From Casp-actino8 sp037147055 (GTDB taxonomy: Bacteria > Actinomycetota > Acidimicrobiia > Acidimicrobiales > Ilumatobacteraceae), in assembly GCA_037147055.1 (NCBI GenBank), contig JBAWVW010000050.1, positions 1-13,837 of the forward strand: DNA of 13,837 bases, read 5' to 3'. Made by a program: the position numbers and the translations under genes. This document shows, piece after piece, positions 1 to 6,459 of the stretch (positions are counted from its first letter, which is position 1; each line of letters opens with the position of its first letter). Below the pieces are notes generated by a model. The model made no database searches and was not told the DNA's origin. It saw only the letters and a program-made list of their open reading frames with translations.

Positions 1-797
1 GCCACCGTAAAATCCCATGCCAGTTGGAGTGTTGAGCGATCAATTTTGGCGCCCTGCAATGCGCTAAACATTTTTTCCATAACGGTAGTGCGGGTGTTCA
101 ACTGTTCAATATCCGAGGCGTAGTTATCGCGGTAGTACTGGAATATCGGTGATGGAACAACATCTGAGCCGGCACTTGTCTTGAGACCACGTAATGCCAC
201 AACGTAGGTGTGACCTTCGCTGAGGGCGATAGCCGGATGAATCATCAGCAAAGGTTGTTCACCGTCAACACTTGTGTCGAGTTCTGCCCATAAGGGGACT
301 CTGTCCCCTGACTCCTCATCAATGATGACTACCGAGGCGCTGTCGGCGAGTGATGATTCAAGATCGGTCCACGAAGGGAGAACTGAAGCCTCAGCGTCTA
401 GATCCTCGATGTGCGTGAGGATTGAACTGTTTGGGCTGAATCCATCGTTGGTATTCCAATCCGTGGCATCAATCGCAACACCCGACGCGTTAGCTGGCAT
501 TGAAGAATCGGGGATATTTACGCGCCAGCCAGTTGGAGTTGAAAAATCGGCAATTGCATAGCGATTGCTGGGGAAAGGCAAGAGGCATTGAGAGGCATCA
601 AGTTCATCGCAGCCGACGGGGCTGAGGGTCAGTGCCTCTTCAACAGCCAATCGCATCTCGGCGCTGAGGGCCTGACTTACTGGTGCGGAAGCGCTGGTCG
701 GCGCCTGGGTATCGGTCAAAGCCGAATCACTACTTGAGCAAGCACTGCCAGCAAAAATGATGGCAGCGGCCAATATTGAAAGTCGACGAATATTCAT
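1..797 (-). CDS. Secreted lipoprotein of unknown function (partial, C-terminus beyond left edge)
   Basis: The reading frame opens at ATG 797-795 behind a good Shine-Dalgarno (GAGGGG at 810-805, 7-base spacer). It runs 265 codons to the window edge without a stop, so the C-terminus is missing. Residues 1-20 form a signal peptide (MNIRR, then a hydrophobic stretch) ending in AGSAC-SSSD, a lipobox-like site with Cys20 as the probable lipidated residue; Gly at -3 is less usual than Leu. A low-complexity Ser/Ala/Thr linker follows. The mature part has a CLLPFPSNRY segment, a GWRVNIP...SMPAN segment, a WNTNDGFSPNSSI segment, and then DxxSGDRVPLWAELD and GHTYVVALRGL. I recognise this arrangement from large uncharacterised exported proteins of actinobacteria and other environmental bacteria, but no function is known to me. 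It is transcribed divergently from the metal importer, so a shared regulator is possible. Identity as an exported lipoprotein is fairly sure; its role is unknown. Confidence 0.85.
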   Translation of the reverse strand, partial: MNIRRLSILAAAIIFAGSACSSSDSALTDTQAPTSASAPVSQALSAEMRLAVEEALTLSPVGCDELDASQCLLPFPSNRYAIADFSTPTGWRVNIPDSSMPANASGVAIDATDWNTNDGFSPNSSILTHIEDLDAEASVLPSWTDLESSLADSASVVIIDEESGDRVPLWAELDTSVDGEQPLLMIHPAIALSEGHTYVVALRGLKTSAGSDVVPSPIFQYYRDNYASDIEQLNTRTTVMEKMFSALQGAKIDRSTLQLAWDFTV

Positions 798-804
798 GTT
801 TTTT

Positions 805-810
805 CCCCTC
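805..810 (-). promoter_or_regulatory. Shine-Dalgarno of the lipoprotein gene
   Basis: GAGGGG on the minus strand, 7 bases before ATG 797. It fixes the start codon of the partial lipoprotein gene. Confidence 0.7.
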
Positions 811-819
811 AGGCACACG

Positions 820-840
820 CGAATCGGCGTGACCGATTCG
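820..840. promoter_or_regulatory. Perfect inverted repeat, 8-bp arms, in the divergent lipoprotein/metal-importer gap
   Basis: CGAATCGG (820-827) and CCGATTCG (833-840) are exact reverse complements around a 5-base centre. On the minus strand the repeat lies just downstream of the -10-like box at 853-848 and 10 bases before the Shine-Dalgarno. It could be an operator, or a stem-loop in the lipoprotein mRNA leader. It does not look like the AT-rich Zur box or the DtxR/MntR box I know. The repeat itself is seen directly; its function is inferred. Confidence 0.6.
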
Positions 841-847
841 TAGCCGA

Positions 848-853
848 ACTATA
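848..853 (-). promoter_or_regulatory. Probable -10 box for the lipoprotein gene
   Basis: TATAGT on the minus strand is one base from the TATAAT consensus. A transcript starting about 7 bases downstream (near 841) would begin at the edge of the 820-840 inverted repeat and carry it in its leader. I see no convincing -35 hexamer. Confidence 0.45.
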
Positions 854-887
854 GAGCAGAAGTGGGCGGTCCTTCGTTGAGTGCTAG

Positions 888-893
888 TAATAT
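888..893 (+). promoter_or_regulatory. Probable -10 box placing transcription start at the GTG of the metal-binding lipoprotein
   Basis: TAATAT ends 6 bases before GTG 900, the spacing expected for a leaderless actinobacterial transcript. No Shine-Dalgarno precedes the GTG, which fits. No clear -35 hexamer is visible. Confidence 0.45.
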
Positions 894-899
894 CTGACC

Positions 900-1973
900 G
901 TGTTGTCCCCATTTGGTCGCTTACAAGCTTCCCTGCTGAAGTTTTTTCTCGTCGTGGGATGTTTGAACATCGTGGCTTGTTCCTCTGACGACCAATCGGG
1001 CGAGGGCTCCTCGGCGCCTTTGCCGACCTCTTCTTGTCCCACTCATTCGGCAGTCACTGGGCGTTCGTTGGTGATTGTCACCACCGTTGCGCCGATTACA
1101 AGTTTGGTCGCCAATATCGCTGCAGGAAGTGGCACGGTGATTAAGGGCATTGTTCCTGAAGGTACAAACAGCCACACTTACGAGCCACCACCAAGTGTGG
1201 CGGCAACACTTGAAGATGCGGACATTGTTTTCATCAATGGGTTAAATCTTGAGGAGCCGACGAAAACATTGGCTCGAGCCAACGCTCATGAAAACTCCGT
1301 CATTTGCGAGTTGGGGACGGCGACGCTCTCCCCCGATCAGTGGATTTACGACTTCTCATTTCCGCGAGATGGGGGCAAGCCAAATCCTCATGTATGGACT
1401 AACCCACCGATGGCAAAAAACTATGCGGGTCTCATTCGTGATTCGCTAGTTTCGGCGGATCCAATTCATGGCGACATCTTTGAGAGCAACTATCAAGCCT
1501 TAGCGATCAAGATCGATGCACTGGATCATGCAATCATCGATGCAACTGCGACGATTGATAGCTCACAGAGAAAGTTGCTGACCTACCACGACGCGTATGC
1601 CTATTTTGCTCGAACGTATGGCTGGACGGTCATCGGCGCTATTCAATTGTCATCTTTTGAAGAGCCCGCTCCGAAGGAGGTCGCCGATTTAATTGATCAG
1701 GTCAAAGATATTGGGGTTCCTGCAATTTTCGGTAGCGAGGTCTTTCCATCAAGCGTGCTCAAGCAAATCGGCGATGAAGCGGGGGTTCGTTATGTCGATG
1801 TTCTACGCGATGATGATTTGATTGGCGCACCCGGAGGCGTAGAACACTCATGGCTTGCGCTGATGCGTTTTGACTACGCGACAATTGTTGAAGCTCTTGG
1901 TGGAGATGCTTCGGCCTTGAAGGCCTTGGATGTTGCGGATGTCGGACTAGACACGGCGGATTACTCACAATGA
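900..1973 (+). CDS. Metal ABC transporter substrate-binding lipoprotein (ZnuA/TroA family)
   Basis: This is the extracytoplasmic metal receptor of the ABC importer encoded by this gene and the next two. The N-terminus is a lipoprotein signal with lipobox IVAC and Cys27 as the lipidated residue. The TroA-type fold begins near residue 56 (LVIVTTVAPITSLVANIA). The metal-site residues of the family can be picked out: His92 in NSHTYEP, His164 in NPHVWTNP, His230 in LLTYHDAY, and an acidic residue, probably Glu280 in GSEVFPSS. Three histidines plus an acidic ligand is compatible with Zn2+ and also with some Mn2+ receptors. The His-rich loop of many ZnuA proteins is absent. The length (357 residues) is slightly above typical. 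The start is GTG 900 with no Shine-Dalgarno, so it is probably leaderless. The stop overlaps the ATPase start (ATGA). The family is near certain; the metal is not resolved. Confidence 0.92.
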   Translation: MLSPFGRLQASLLKFFLVVGCLNIVACSSDDQSGEGSSAPLPTSSCPTHSAVTGRSLVIVTTVAPITSLVANIAAGSGTVIKGIVPEGTNSHTYEPPPSVAATLEDADIVFINGLNLEEPTKTLARANAHENSVICELGTATLSPDQWIYDFSFPRDGGKPNPHVWTNPPMAKNYAGLIRDSLVSADPIHGDIFESNYQALAIKIDALDHAIIDATATIDSSQRKLLTYHDAYAYFARTYGWTVIGAIQLSSFEEPAPKEVADLIDQVKDIGVPAIFGSEVFPSSVLKQIGDEAGVRYVDVLRDDDLIGAPGGVEHSWLALMRFDYATIVEALGGDASALKALDVADVGLDTADYSQ

Positions 1974-2803
1974 AGATAAGCACCTTGAACGGTTCTGCAA
2001 TGGCTTTTCCAGCACCACTGATTGTTTGCGACCATTTGTCGTGCACGTATGGCAATGGCTCGGTGATTGAGGGCGTGGACCTGCAAGTCCATCCCGGCGA
2101 GTTCGTCGGAATAGTGGGTCCATCAGGTTCAGGAAAAACCACCCTCCTCAAAGCAATGCTGGGCTCTATTAAGGCTTCTCACGGGAGCGTCACGCGTGCC
2201 GCAGGATTGAGCGTCGCTTATGTTCCTCAATTAGAGACGGTGGATTGGAATTTCCCAGTCACAGTCGGCGAAGTAGTCGGAATGAGTCGCCCACAAAAGT
2301 CGTGGTGGCCCGGTTCATCATCATCTGAACGTCAGGCGATTGAAGAAGTTCTTGAAAGACTCGGACTTGGTGGTTTAGTGCAGCGCCACATTCGCGAATT
2401 GTCTGGTGGTCAGCAACAGCGCGTCTTCTTGGCTAGGGCATTAATTCAAAAGCCTGATGTTTTGATTTTGGACGAACCTACCGCAGGAATTGATGTTACG
2501 ACCCGCCATGAAATACTCCATGTCTTGGCAGACCTGAATGAAGGTCCACCTCAAGGGGACGGAATTGCGATTGTCTTGACCACTCATGATCTCAATGGCT
2601 TGGCAGCTCACTTGCCACGGCTGGTCTGCTTCAATCGCACTGTGATTGCTGACGGAACCCCCAGTGAAGTTCTTCAGCCATATTTCTTAGAGCGAACTTT
2701 CGGGGCGCCAATGGAAGTGTTGCAACATGGTGGAATGCCCATCGTCCTTGAACAAGGTAGCGATGAACTACGGCTTCGACTGAGTCGCAAGGGCGCGTCG
2801 TGA
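1970..2803 (+). CDS. Metal ABC transporter ATP-binding protein (MntB/SitB/ZnuC type)
   Basis: This cytoplasmic ATPase drives the metal importer. All nucleotide-binding motifs are intact: Walker A GPSGSGKTT (residues 50-58), Q-loop Gln87 in YVPQLETVDWNFPVTV, signature LSGGQQQR (144-151), Walker B VLILDEP (164-170) and H-loop His206 in TTHD. The VDWxFPVTV segment after the Q-loop is characteristic of the Mn/Zn/Fe-chelate ATPases (MntB, SitB, ZnuC) and supports pairing with the TroA-type receptor. ATG 1970 overlaps the receptor's stop by 4 bases (ATGA), and this gene's own stop overlaps the permease start (GTGA), so the three genes are translationally coupled. A later in-frame ATG at 2000 is possible but lacks a better ribosome site. 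The length (277 residues) is normal for the family. Confidence 0.94.
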   Translation: MKISTLNGSAMAFPAPLIVCDHLSCTYGNGSVIEGVDLQVHPGEFVGIVGPSGSGKTTLLKAMLGSIKASHGSVTRAAGLSVAYVPQLETVDWNFPVTVGEVVGMSRPQKSWWPGSSSSERQAIEEVLERLGLGGLVQRHIRELSGGQQQRVFLARALIQKPDVLILDEPTAGIDVTTRHEILHVLADLNEGPPQGDGIAIVLTTHDLNGLAAHLPRLVCFNRTVIADGTPSEVLQPYFLERTFGAPMEVLQHGGMPIVLEQGSDELRLRLSRKGAS

Positions 2804-3672
2804 TATTCGCCGTTGATTTATTGAAACCGTTTACGTATGAATTCTTTCGCAATGGTTTACTGATTGCGACTCTTGCAGGGGCCCTCTGTGGACTGATTGG
2901 CGTTTTCGTTGTCCTGCGTGGAATGAGTTATATCGGTCATGGCCTGAGCCACGCAGTGTTCGGTGGAGCTGCTTTAGCAGCGGTATTAAACCTGAGTTAT
3001 TTTTTAGGCGCCGGTTTGTGGGGCTTGGCATCAGGGTTAATGATTGGGAGAGTGGCGCGTAAGCGCATCATTGGCGCAGATGCAGCAATCGGAGTGATTA
3101 CGACAGCGTCGTTCGCTATGGGACTCGCCTTGCAAGCCAGATTTGGTCAAGCGAAACAGAGTATTGACGCAGTCTTGTTCGGCAATGTTCTCGGCGTTTT
3201 TACTGGTGACATTTTGGCTGTGGCTGGAGTGGGAATCTTGAGCGTCGTCGTGGTCGTGACCCTATATCGCAAATTATTGTTTGCCACCTTTGATCCCGAG
3301 GTCGCAGGAGTGAGCGGCGTCAATGTGCCCGGCATGGAAGCAGTACTGATGGTTCTTCTATCGGCCACCATTTTGGTGACGGTGCGAGTCATCGGCGTGC
3401 TACTGATTTCGGCGTTGCTGGTTTTGCCTGCGGTCACCGCTCGACTGTTGACGAATTCATTTGGTCGCATGTTGTGGCTTTCGCCAGTGCTCGGAGCAAT
3501 CTTTGGGGGAGTCGGGATGTACGTCAGTTGGTACGCCGATGTTCCGAGTGGTGCGGTCATTATTTTGGCCGGTACTTTGGTATTCATAGTCGTCTACACC
3601 GCAGTCGGTGTCCGTCGCCGTGGTCGGGTGGCGGGGATGGATCATCATGGCCCATCACTGCGAGCCGCGTAA
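2800..3672 (+). CDS. Metal ABC transporter permease (ABC-3 / ZnuB-MntC family)
   Basis: This is the integral membrane channel subunit of the importer, 290 residues and almost entirely hydrophobic apart from short loops, consistent with the 8-9 membrane helices of the ABC-3 family. Family hallmarks visible are FVVLRGMSYIGHGLSHAVFGGAAL (about residues 36-59), the D-x-x-LFGNVLGV segment near 143-152, FDPEVAGVSGVNV in the second half and VLLISALLVLPAVTARLL. The start is GTG 2800, overlapping the ATPase stop as GTGA. The C-terminus carries a basic segment (VRRRGR) and a short HH tail, probably cytoplasmic. There is no terminator in the 29 bases before the next gene, so the transcript may continue into the YetF-like gene. 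Confidence 0.94.
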   Translation: MIFAVDLLKPFTYEFFRNGLLIATLAGALCGLIGVFVVLRGMSYIGHGLSHAVFGGAALAAVLNLSYFLGAGLWGLASGLMIGRVARKRIIGADAAIGVITTASFAMGLALQARFGQAKQSIDAVLFGNVLGVFTGDILAVAGVGILSVVVVVTLYRKLLFATFDPEVAGVSGVNVPGMEAVLMVLLSATILVTVRVIGVLLISALLVLPAVTARLLTNSFGRMLWLSPVLGAIFGGVGMYVSWYADVPSGAVIILAGTLVFIVVYTAVGVRRRGRVAGMDHHGPSLRAA

Positions 3673-3701
3673 GGTCGCCAATCTGTCATACGCTGAGGTC
3701 C

Positions 3702-4256
3702 ATGTGGCATAACATCTTTCACCTTGAACCTTCTGTCCTAGAAAAGGTCATTCGTCCGATCTTCATTTATATATTTCTTTTGGTTGGTCTTCGACTTGGA
3801 GGTCGTCGAGAATTTTCGCAGTTGAATATGCTGGATTTTATAGTGCTCCTCGCAGTTGCTAATGCGGTACAAAATGGCATTATCGGTCAGGACGATTCCG
3901 TCTCAGGGGCGCTGATTGGGGCAAGTTCCTTATTGCTAGTCAACGGAATCGCCGTGTTGTTGACGCGCCACAGTCGGGGCATGCGTCGGTTGTTGATCGG
4001 CTCGGAAAGTGTTCTCATCAAGGATGGGCTTGCTTATGACCGTTCAATACGGCGCGAACGATTGGGACCCGAAGATATACATCAGGCAATTACAGAAGCC
4101 GGCGGACGTTCTATCGAAGAAGTAGAACTATGTGTCATTGAACCAAATGGGCATATCGTTGTGCGATTGAAACCCAATGATCATGGAACTGCTCAGTTTG
4201 CTCAATTGATGAATCGAATTGATGAACTTGAACAGAAATTGCTTGGCAAAGAATGA
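3702..4256 (+). CDS. YetF/DUF421 family membrane protein
   Basis: This 184-residue protein has about three N-terminal membrane helices (roughly residues 14-32, 42-60 and 66-84) followed by a soluble cytoplasmic domain. The segment LRLGGRREFSQLNMLDFIVLLAVANAVQNGII matches the DUF421 signature (LG+R, then xLxxxDFVV, then the N-x-I turn). The C-terminal part (VLIKDGLAYDRSIRRERLGPEDIHQAI) matches the YetF-like domain. It ends in a short charged helix, possibly coiled coil. The molecular function of the family is not settled. The start chosen is ATG 3702, preceded by GAGG at short spacing; this avoids overlap with the permease gene, which a longer frame would require. It lies 29 bases after the permease and may be co-transcribed with it, but a role in metal uptake is not shown. 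Its stop is one base from the convergent stop at 4258. Confidence 0.85.
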   Translation: MWHNIFHLEPSVLEKVIRPIFIYIFLLVGLRLGGRREFSQLNMLDFIVLLAVANAVQNGIIGQDDSVSGALIGASSLLLVNGIAVLLTRHSRGMRRLLIGSESVLIKDGLAYDRSIRRERLGPEDIHQAITEAGGRSIEEVELCVIEPNGHIVVRLKPNDHGTAQFAQLMNRIDELEQKLLGKE

Positions 4257-4257
4257 C

Positions 4258-5514
4258 CTAATTGTTGATGACCCATTCAACACCCTCGGGCGTATCGCGT
4301 ACTTCAATATTGTTTGTCGCTAACCGATCGCGGATGAGATCCGAGAGGTCATAACGTTTGTCGGCACGAACTGCACTTCGCAAGTCAAGTAGCACATTCA
4401 TTAAAGGTTCAAGACTGACGCGGGGATCAATGAGACCCCCGACAGCGGCATCACCTAAACGGACGATCATTGAGCGCAAAGCCGCGTGGGCGAGATCCAT
4501 TTCGCGGCCCTGCAAAGTGTCCGCTGACCAATTATGGATTGAAGACTCAAGTTCTAGGGTGGCGCGCGCTGCACCTGCGGCGTCACCAGCTGCCATCGCG
4601 ATATCAAAGGCTTGCTCAGCATCCTTGACTTCAGCGGCAAGGGATAAACCTTGTGGTGTATCGGTTTCGCTTGCTGGCGCGCGTGGGGCAAAGTCAACGG
4701 CGACATTAACTGCGCCTCGCGTTGGATCGCGTAAGGCATCAATTGGCAGTACCGCACCGGTTGGGTGAATGACGGATTTGCCTTTGATACGGATTGTGAT
4801 TGTGCTATTTCCAATGACGGTCGCAGTGTCAGCGTCAAGATCAAAAATGACACCAGTGTGTTCGTCAACGCCGATGACATGAGTATCATCGGGGAGTTGA
4901 TTTTCAAGCATGGCTAAACGCCGTTCGCCCAAATAGCAAAACCGGGTGTCATGGTGACCACCCTCGGCATTGTCGTAGTGCGGAATGACAGCCACATTGA
5001 GTCCCAACTCGCCGAGGACGTCGAGACCCTCAAACCAACTTGGCTCACTTCCGACTTTGTAGATTTCATAGACGGGAACTGTGTAGCGACCCAAAGTGAG
5101 CGCTGCAGCAGAAGCAAAAGTCACCGCTCCGCCAGTGCGCATTTTTGAGCGCATGATTTCGGGAACTGTGGTCCCTGTCCACTGACGTAATGCGTACGTG
5201 GGACTTCCTGGTCCAGCGAAGACATAATCTGCCTGACGAATACGACTCAATCCTTGTTCAACCACAAGGGTGTCGGCTCCATGGATCTGTGTCAGCCCAG
5301 CGATTTCAATGTTGTAGCCCACGCTCTTGCGGAAATATTCAACCGCTTTGGCCGCAAGTTCGGGCGCATTTTCTTGGAAACCGTATGGGGTGTCAAGAAC
5401 GACCGCCTTGGGTGTGCCTGGAAACCGAGCAATGAGTTCTCGATGATGCTTCATCATCGTCGGCGCTGTTTCACCCGAACCCATGATTGTCAGTAGGCGT
5501 GGCGGAGATGTCAT
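4258..5514 (-). CDS. Peptidase S51/cyanophycinase-like protein fused to a cysteinyl-tRNA synthetase C-terminal-like domain
   Basis: The 418-residue protein has two parts. Residues 5-255 resemble class-I glutamine-amidotransferase-like serine peptidases of family S51 (dipeptidase E, cyanophycinase): an N-terminal IMGSGETAPT strand-loop, a glycine turn GPGSPTYAL (101-109), a candidate nucleophile Ser135 in TFASAAAL at the expected elbow, IPHYDN with His179, and VIGVDEHTGV (213-222), which resembles the GIGIDExTA motif of cyanophycinases. Residues about 295-418 are helical and end in LLDLRSAVRADKRYDLSDLIRDRL (375-398) plus NIEVRDTPEGVEW (402-414), which closely matches the C-terminal end of cysteinyl-tRNA synthetases. 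No synthetase catalytic core (HIGH, KMSKS) is present. The start is ATG 5514, overlapping the upstream hydrolase stop by 4 bases. Function is unknown; peptide or amide hydrolysis is an inference. Confidence 0.85.
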   Translation of the reverse strand: MTSPPRLLTIMGSGETAPTMMKHHRELIARFPGTPKAVVLDTPYGFQENAPELAAKAVEYFRKSVGYNIEIAGLTQIHGADTLVVEQGLSRIRQADYVFAGPGSPTYALRQWTGTTVPEIMRSKMRTGGAVTFASAAALTLGRYTVPVYEIYKVGSEPSWFEGLDVLGELGLNVAVIPHYDNAEGGHHDTRFCYLGERRLAMLENQLPDDTHVIGVDEHTGVIFDLDADTATVIGNSTITIRIKGKSVIHPTGAVLPIDALRDPTRGAVNVAVDFAPRAPASETDTPQGLSLAAEVKDAEQAFDIAMAAGDAAGAARATLELESSIHNWSADTLQGREMDLAHAALRSMIVRLGDAAVGGLIDPRVSLEPLMNVLLDLRSAVRADKRYDLSDLIRDRLATNNIEVRDTPEGVEWVINN

Positions 5515-6404
5515 GAAAAGAAACCATTCTGAATATGAGTGACTAAAACTTCTGCGCAACGGTCAGGGAATTGGGCGTGAAGATCGTGATGCGCTGGTCG
5601 GAACCAATGGACACGACCATTCGGTAGGTGCTCAAGAGCAAAGTTAATTGCTTGCTCTTTATTTGATGTCCAATTCACATCACCCGAATCAGCGGGCATG
5701 AAAAGAACTGGTCGAGAAATATGAGGAAACATCTCAGATGGTTGATGTAACCACAATTCTTTGAGGATCATCATGTGTCGTTCAAAGGTCAGCCACGGGC
5801 TTATCGTGCCATCGTCATGAAAAGCAAAATTGCTCAGCGAACCGATGATTCCTGATTCCGGCCAGTCGGTGTTGGTGGCGCGAATTGCACTTTCCAATCG
5901 TCCACTGCGCATGCCGGCCAATCGTGGGGGTTTCATTCGCTCGGCGCAATCTTCCCACTTGCTGAACAATTGACCGATTTCGATGACTCCTCCGTCGACG
6001 GGCACGCAGGCAAGAACGCGATCTGGATGCTGATGTGCGGCGTGGACAACAATGTTGCCGCCCCACGACTGGCCCACAAAAATCGCGCGCTCAATGTGCA
6101 GTTCATCAAGCAGGGCGCAGAGGTCGTGGCAAATCGTGTCGAAGTCGTACCCAGTATCCGGCTTGTCGCTGTGACCGTGACCGCGCAGATCAACTGCCAC
6201 GCTGGAAAATCCTTGAGAAGCAAGGGCGTCGCCAACGCCATCCCACATTCGAGCGTTAGATGCCAGACCATGGATGAGTAAAAATATCGGGTGCGGGGTC
6301 GTCGTTGGTCCTCGACGTAATACTCGCACATTGACATCAGGAGCCACCCGAATCTTCAACTCGGTGGCGTGCTGGACGGGGAAACGCTCGGAGATTAATG
6401 ACAT
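5511..6404 (-). CDS. Alpha/beta-fold hydrolase
   Basis: This 297-residue protein is a standard alpha/beta hydrolase. The oxyanion HG motif is FLLIHGLASNARMW (residues 41-54), the strand-turn VAVDLRGHGHSDKP spans 69-82, and the nucleophile elbow is GQSWGG with Ser113. The acid is probably Asp239 or Asp242 (MPADSGDVNW), and the catalytic His is probably His273 in AHHDLHAQFP. The substrate cannot be read; the cap region (about 140-225) fits a small ester, lactone or epoxide-type substrate. The start chosen is ATG 6404, giving the usual length. An AGGAGG lies 15 bases upstream, too far for a normal Shine-Dalgarno, so translation initiation is uncertain. A longer frame to 6581 would run through the divergent LarE start region and is unlikely. 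The stop overlaps the S51-like gene as ATGA, so the two are translationally coupled. Confidence 0.9.
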   Translation of the reverse strand: MSLISERFPVQHATELKIRVAPDVNVRVLRRGPTTTPHPIFLLIHGLASNARMWDGVGDALASQGFSSVAVDLRGHGHSDKPDTGYDFDTICHDLCALLDELHIERAIFVGQSWGGNIVVHAAHQHPDRVLACVPVDGGVIEIGQLFSKWEDCAERMKPPRLAGMRSGRLESAIRATNTDWPESGIIGSLSNFAFHDDGTISPWLTFERHMMILKELWLHQPSEMFPHISRPVLFMPADSGDVNWTSNKEQAINFALEHLPNGRVHWFRPAHHDLHAQFPDRCAEVLVTHIQNGFFS

Positions 6405-6447
6405 AACTTGTTCAGTCTGCCTCCTGTGGGTGACTAATGAGAGAGTC

Positions 6448-6452
6448 AAGGG
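6448..6452 (+). promoter_or_regulatory. Candidate Shine-Dalgarno selecting TTG 6460 for the larE-like gene
   Basis: AAGGG with a 7-base spacer before TTG 6460. The later in-frame GTG 6490 has a G-run directly abutting it with no spacer, and GTG 6550 has no site at all. Confidence 0.35.
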
Positions 6453-6459
6453 CAAGCAA

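Noticed and set aside
274..561. Open frame on the plus strand inside the lipoprotein gene
   Set aside because: It has no ribosome site and lies wholly antisense to a frame with a signal peptide and clear lipoprotein composition.
798..899. A Zur or MntR box upstream of the importer
   Set aside because: I looked for the AT-rich Zur palindrome and a DtxR/MntR-type repeat and found neither; only the CGAATCGG repeat is present.
3147..3587. 146-codon antisense frame within the permease gene
   Set aside because: Thr/Pro/Ser-rich composition and complete overlap with a confident ABC-3 permease mark it as a mirror of the membrane helices.
3474..3701. N-terminal extension of the YetF-like protein by 76 residues
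   Set aside because: It would overlap the permease by about 200 bases with Arg/Ser/Trp-rich, non-homologous sequence; ATG 3702 gives the family's N-terminus.
4258..5514. A truncated cysteinyl-tRNA synthetase or MshC
   Set aside because: Only the C-terminal end resembles it; the HIGH and KMSKS catalytic motifs are missing and the N-terminal part is an intact different fold.
6274..6459. N-terminal extension of LarE to ATG 6274
   Set aside because: It overlaps the divergent hydrolase start by about 130 bases and adds sequence unlike any LarE N-terminus.
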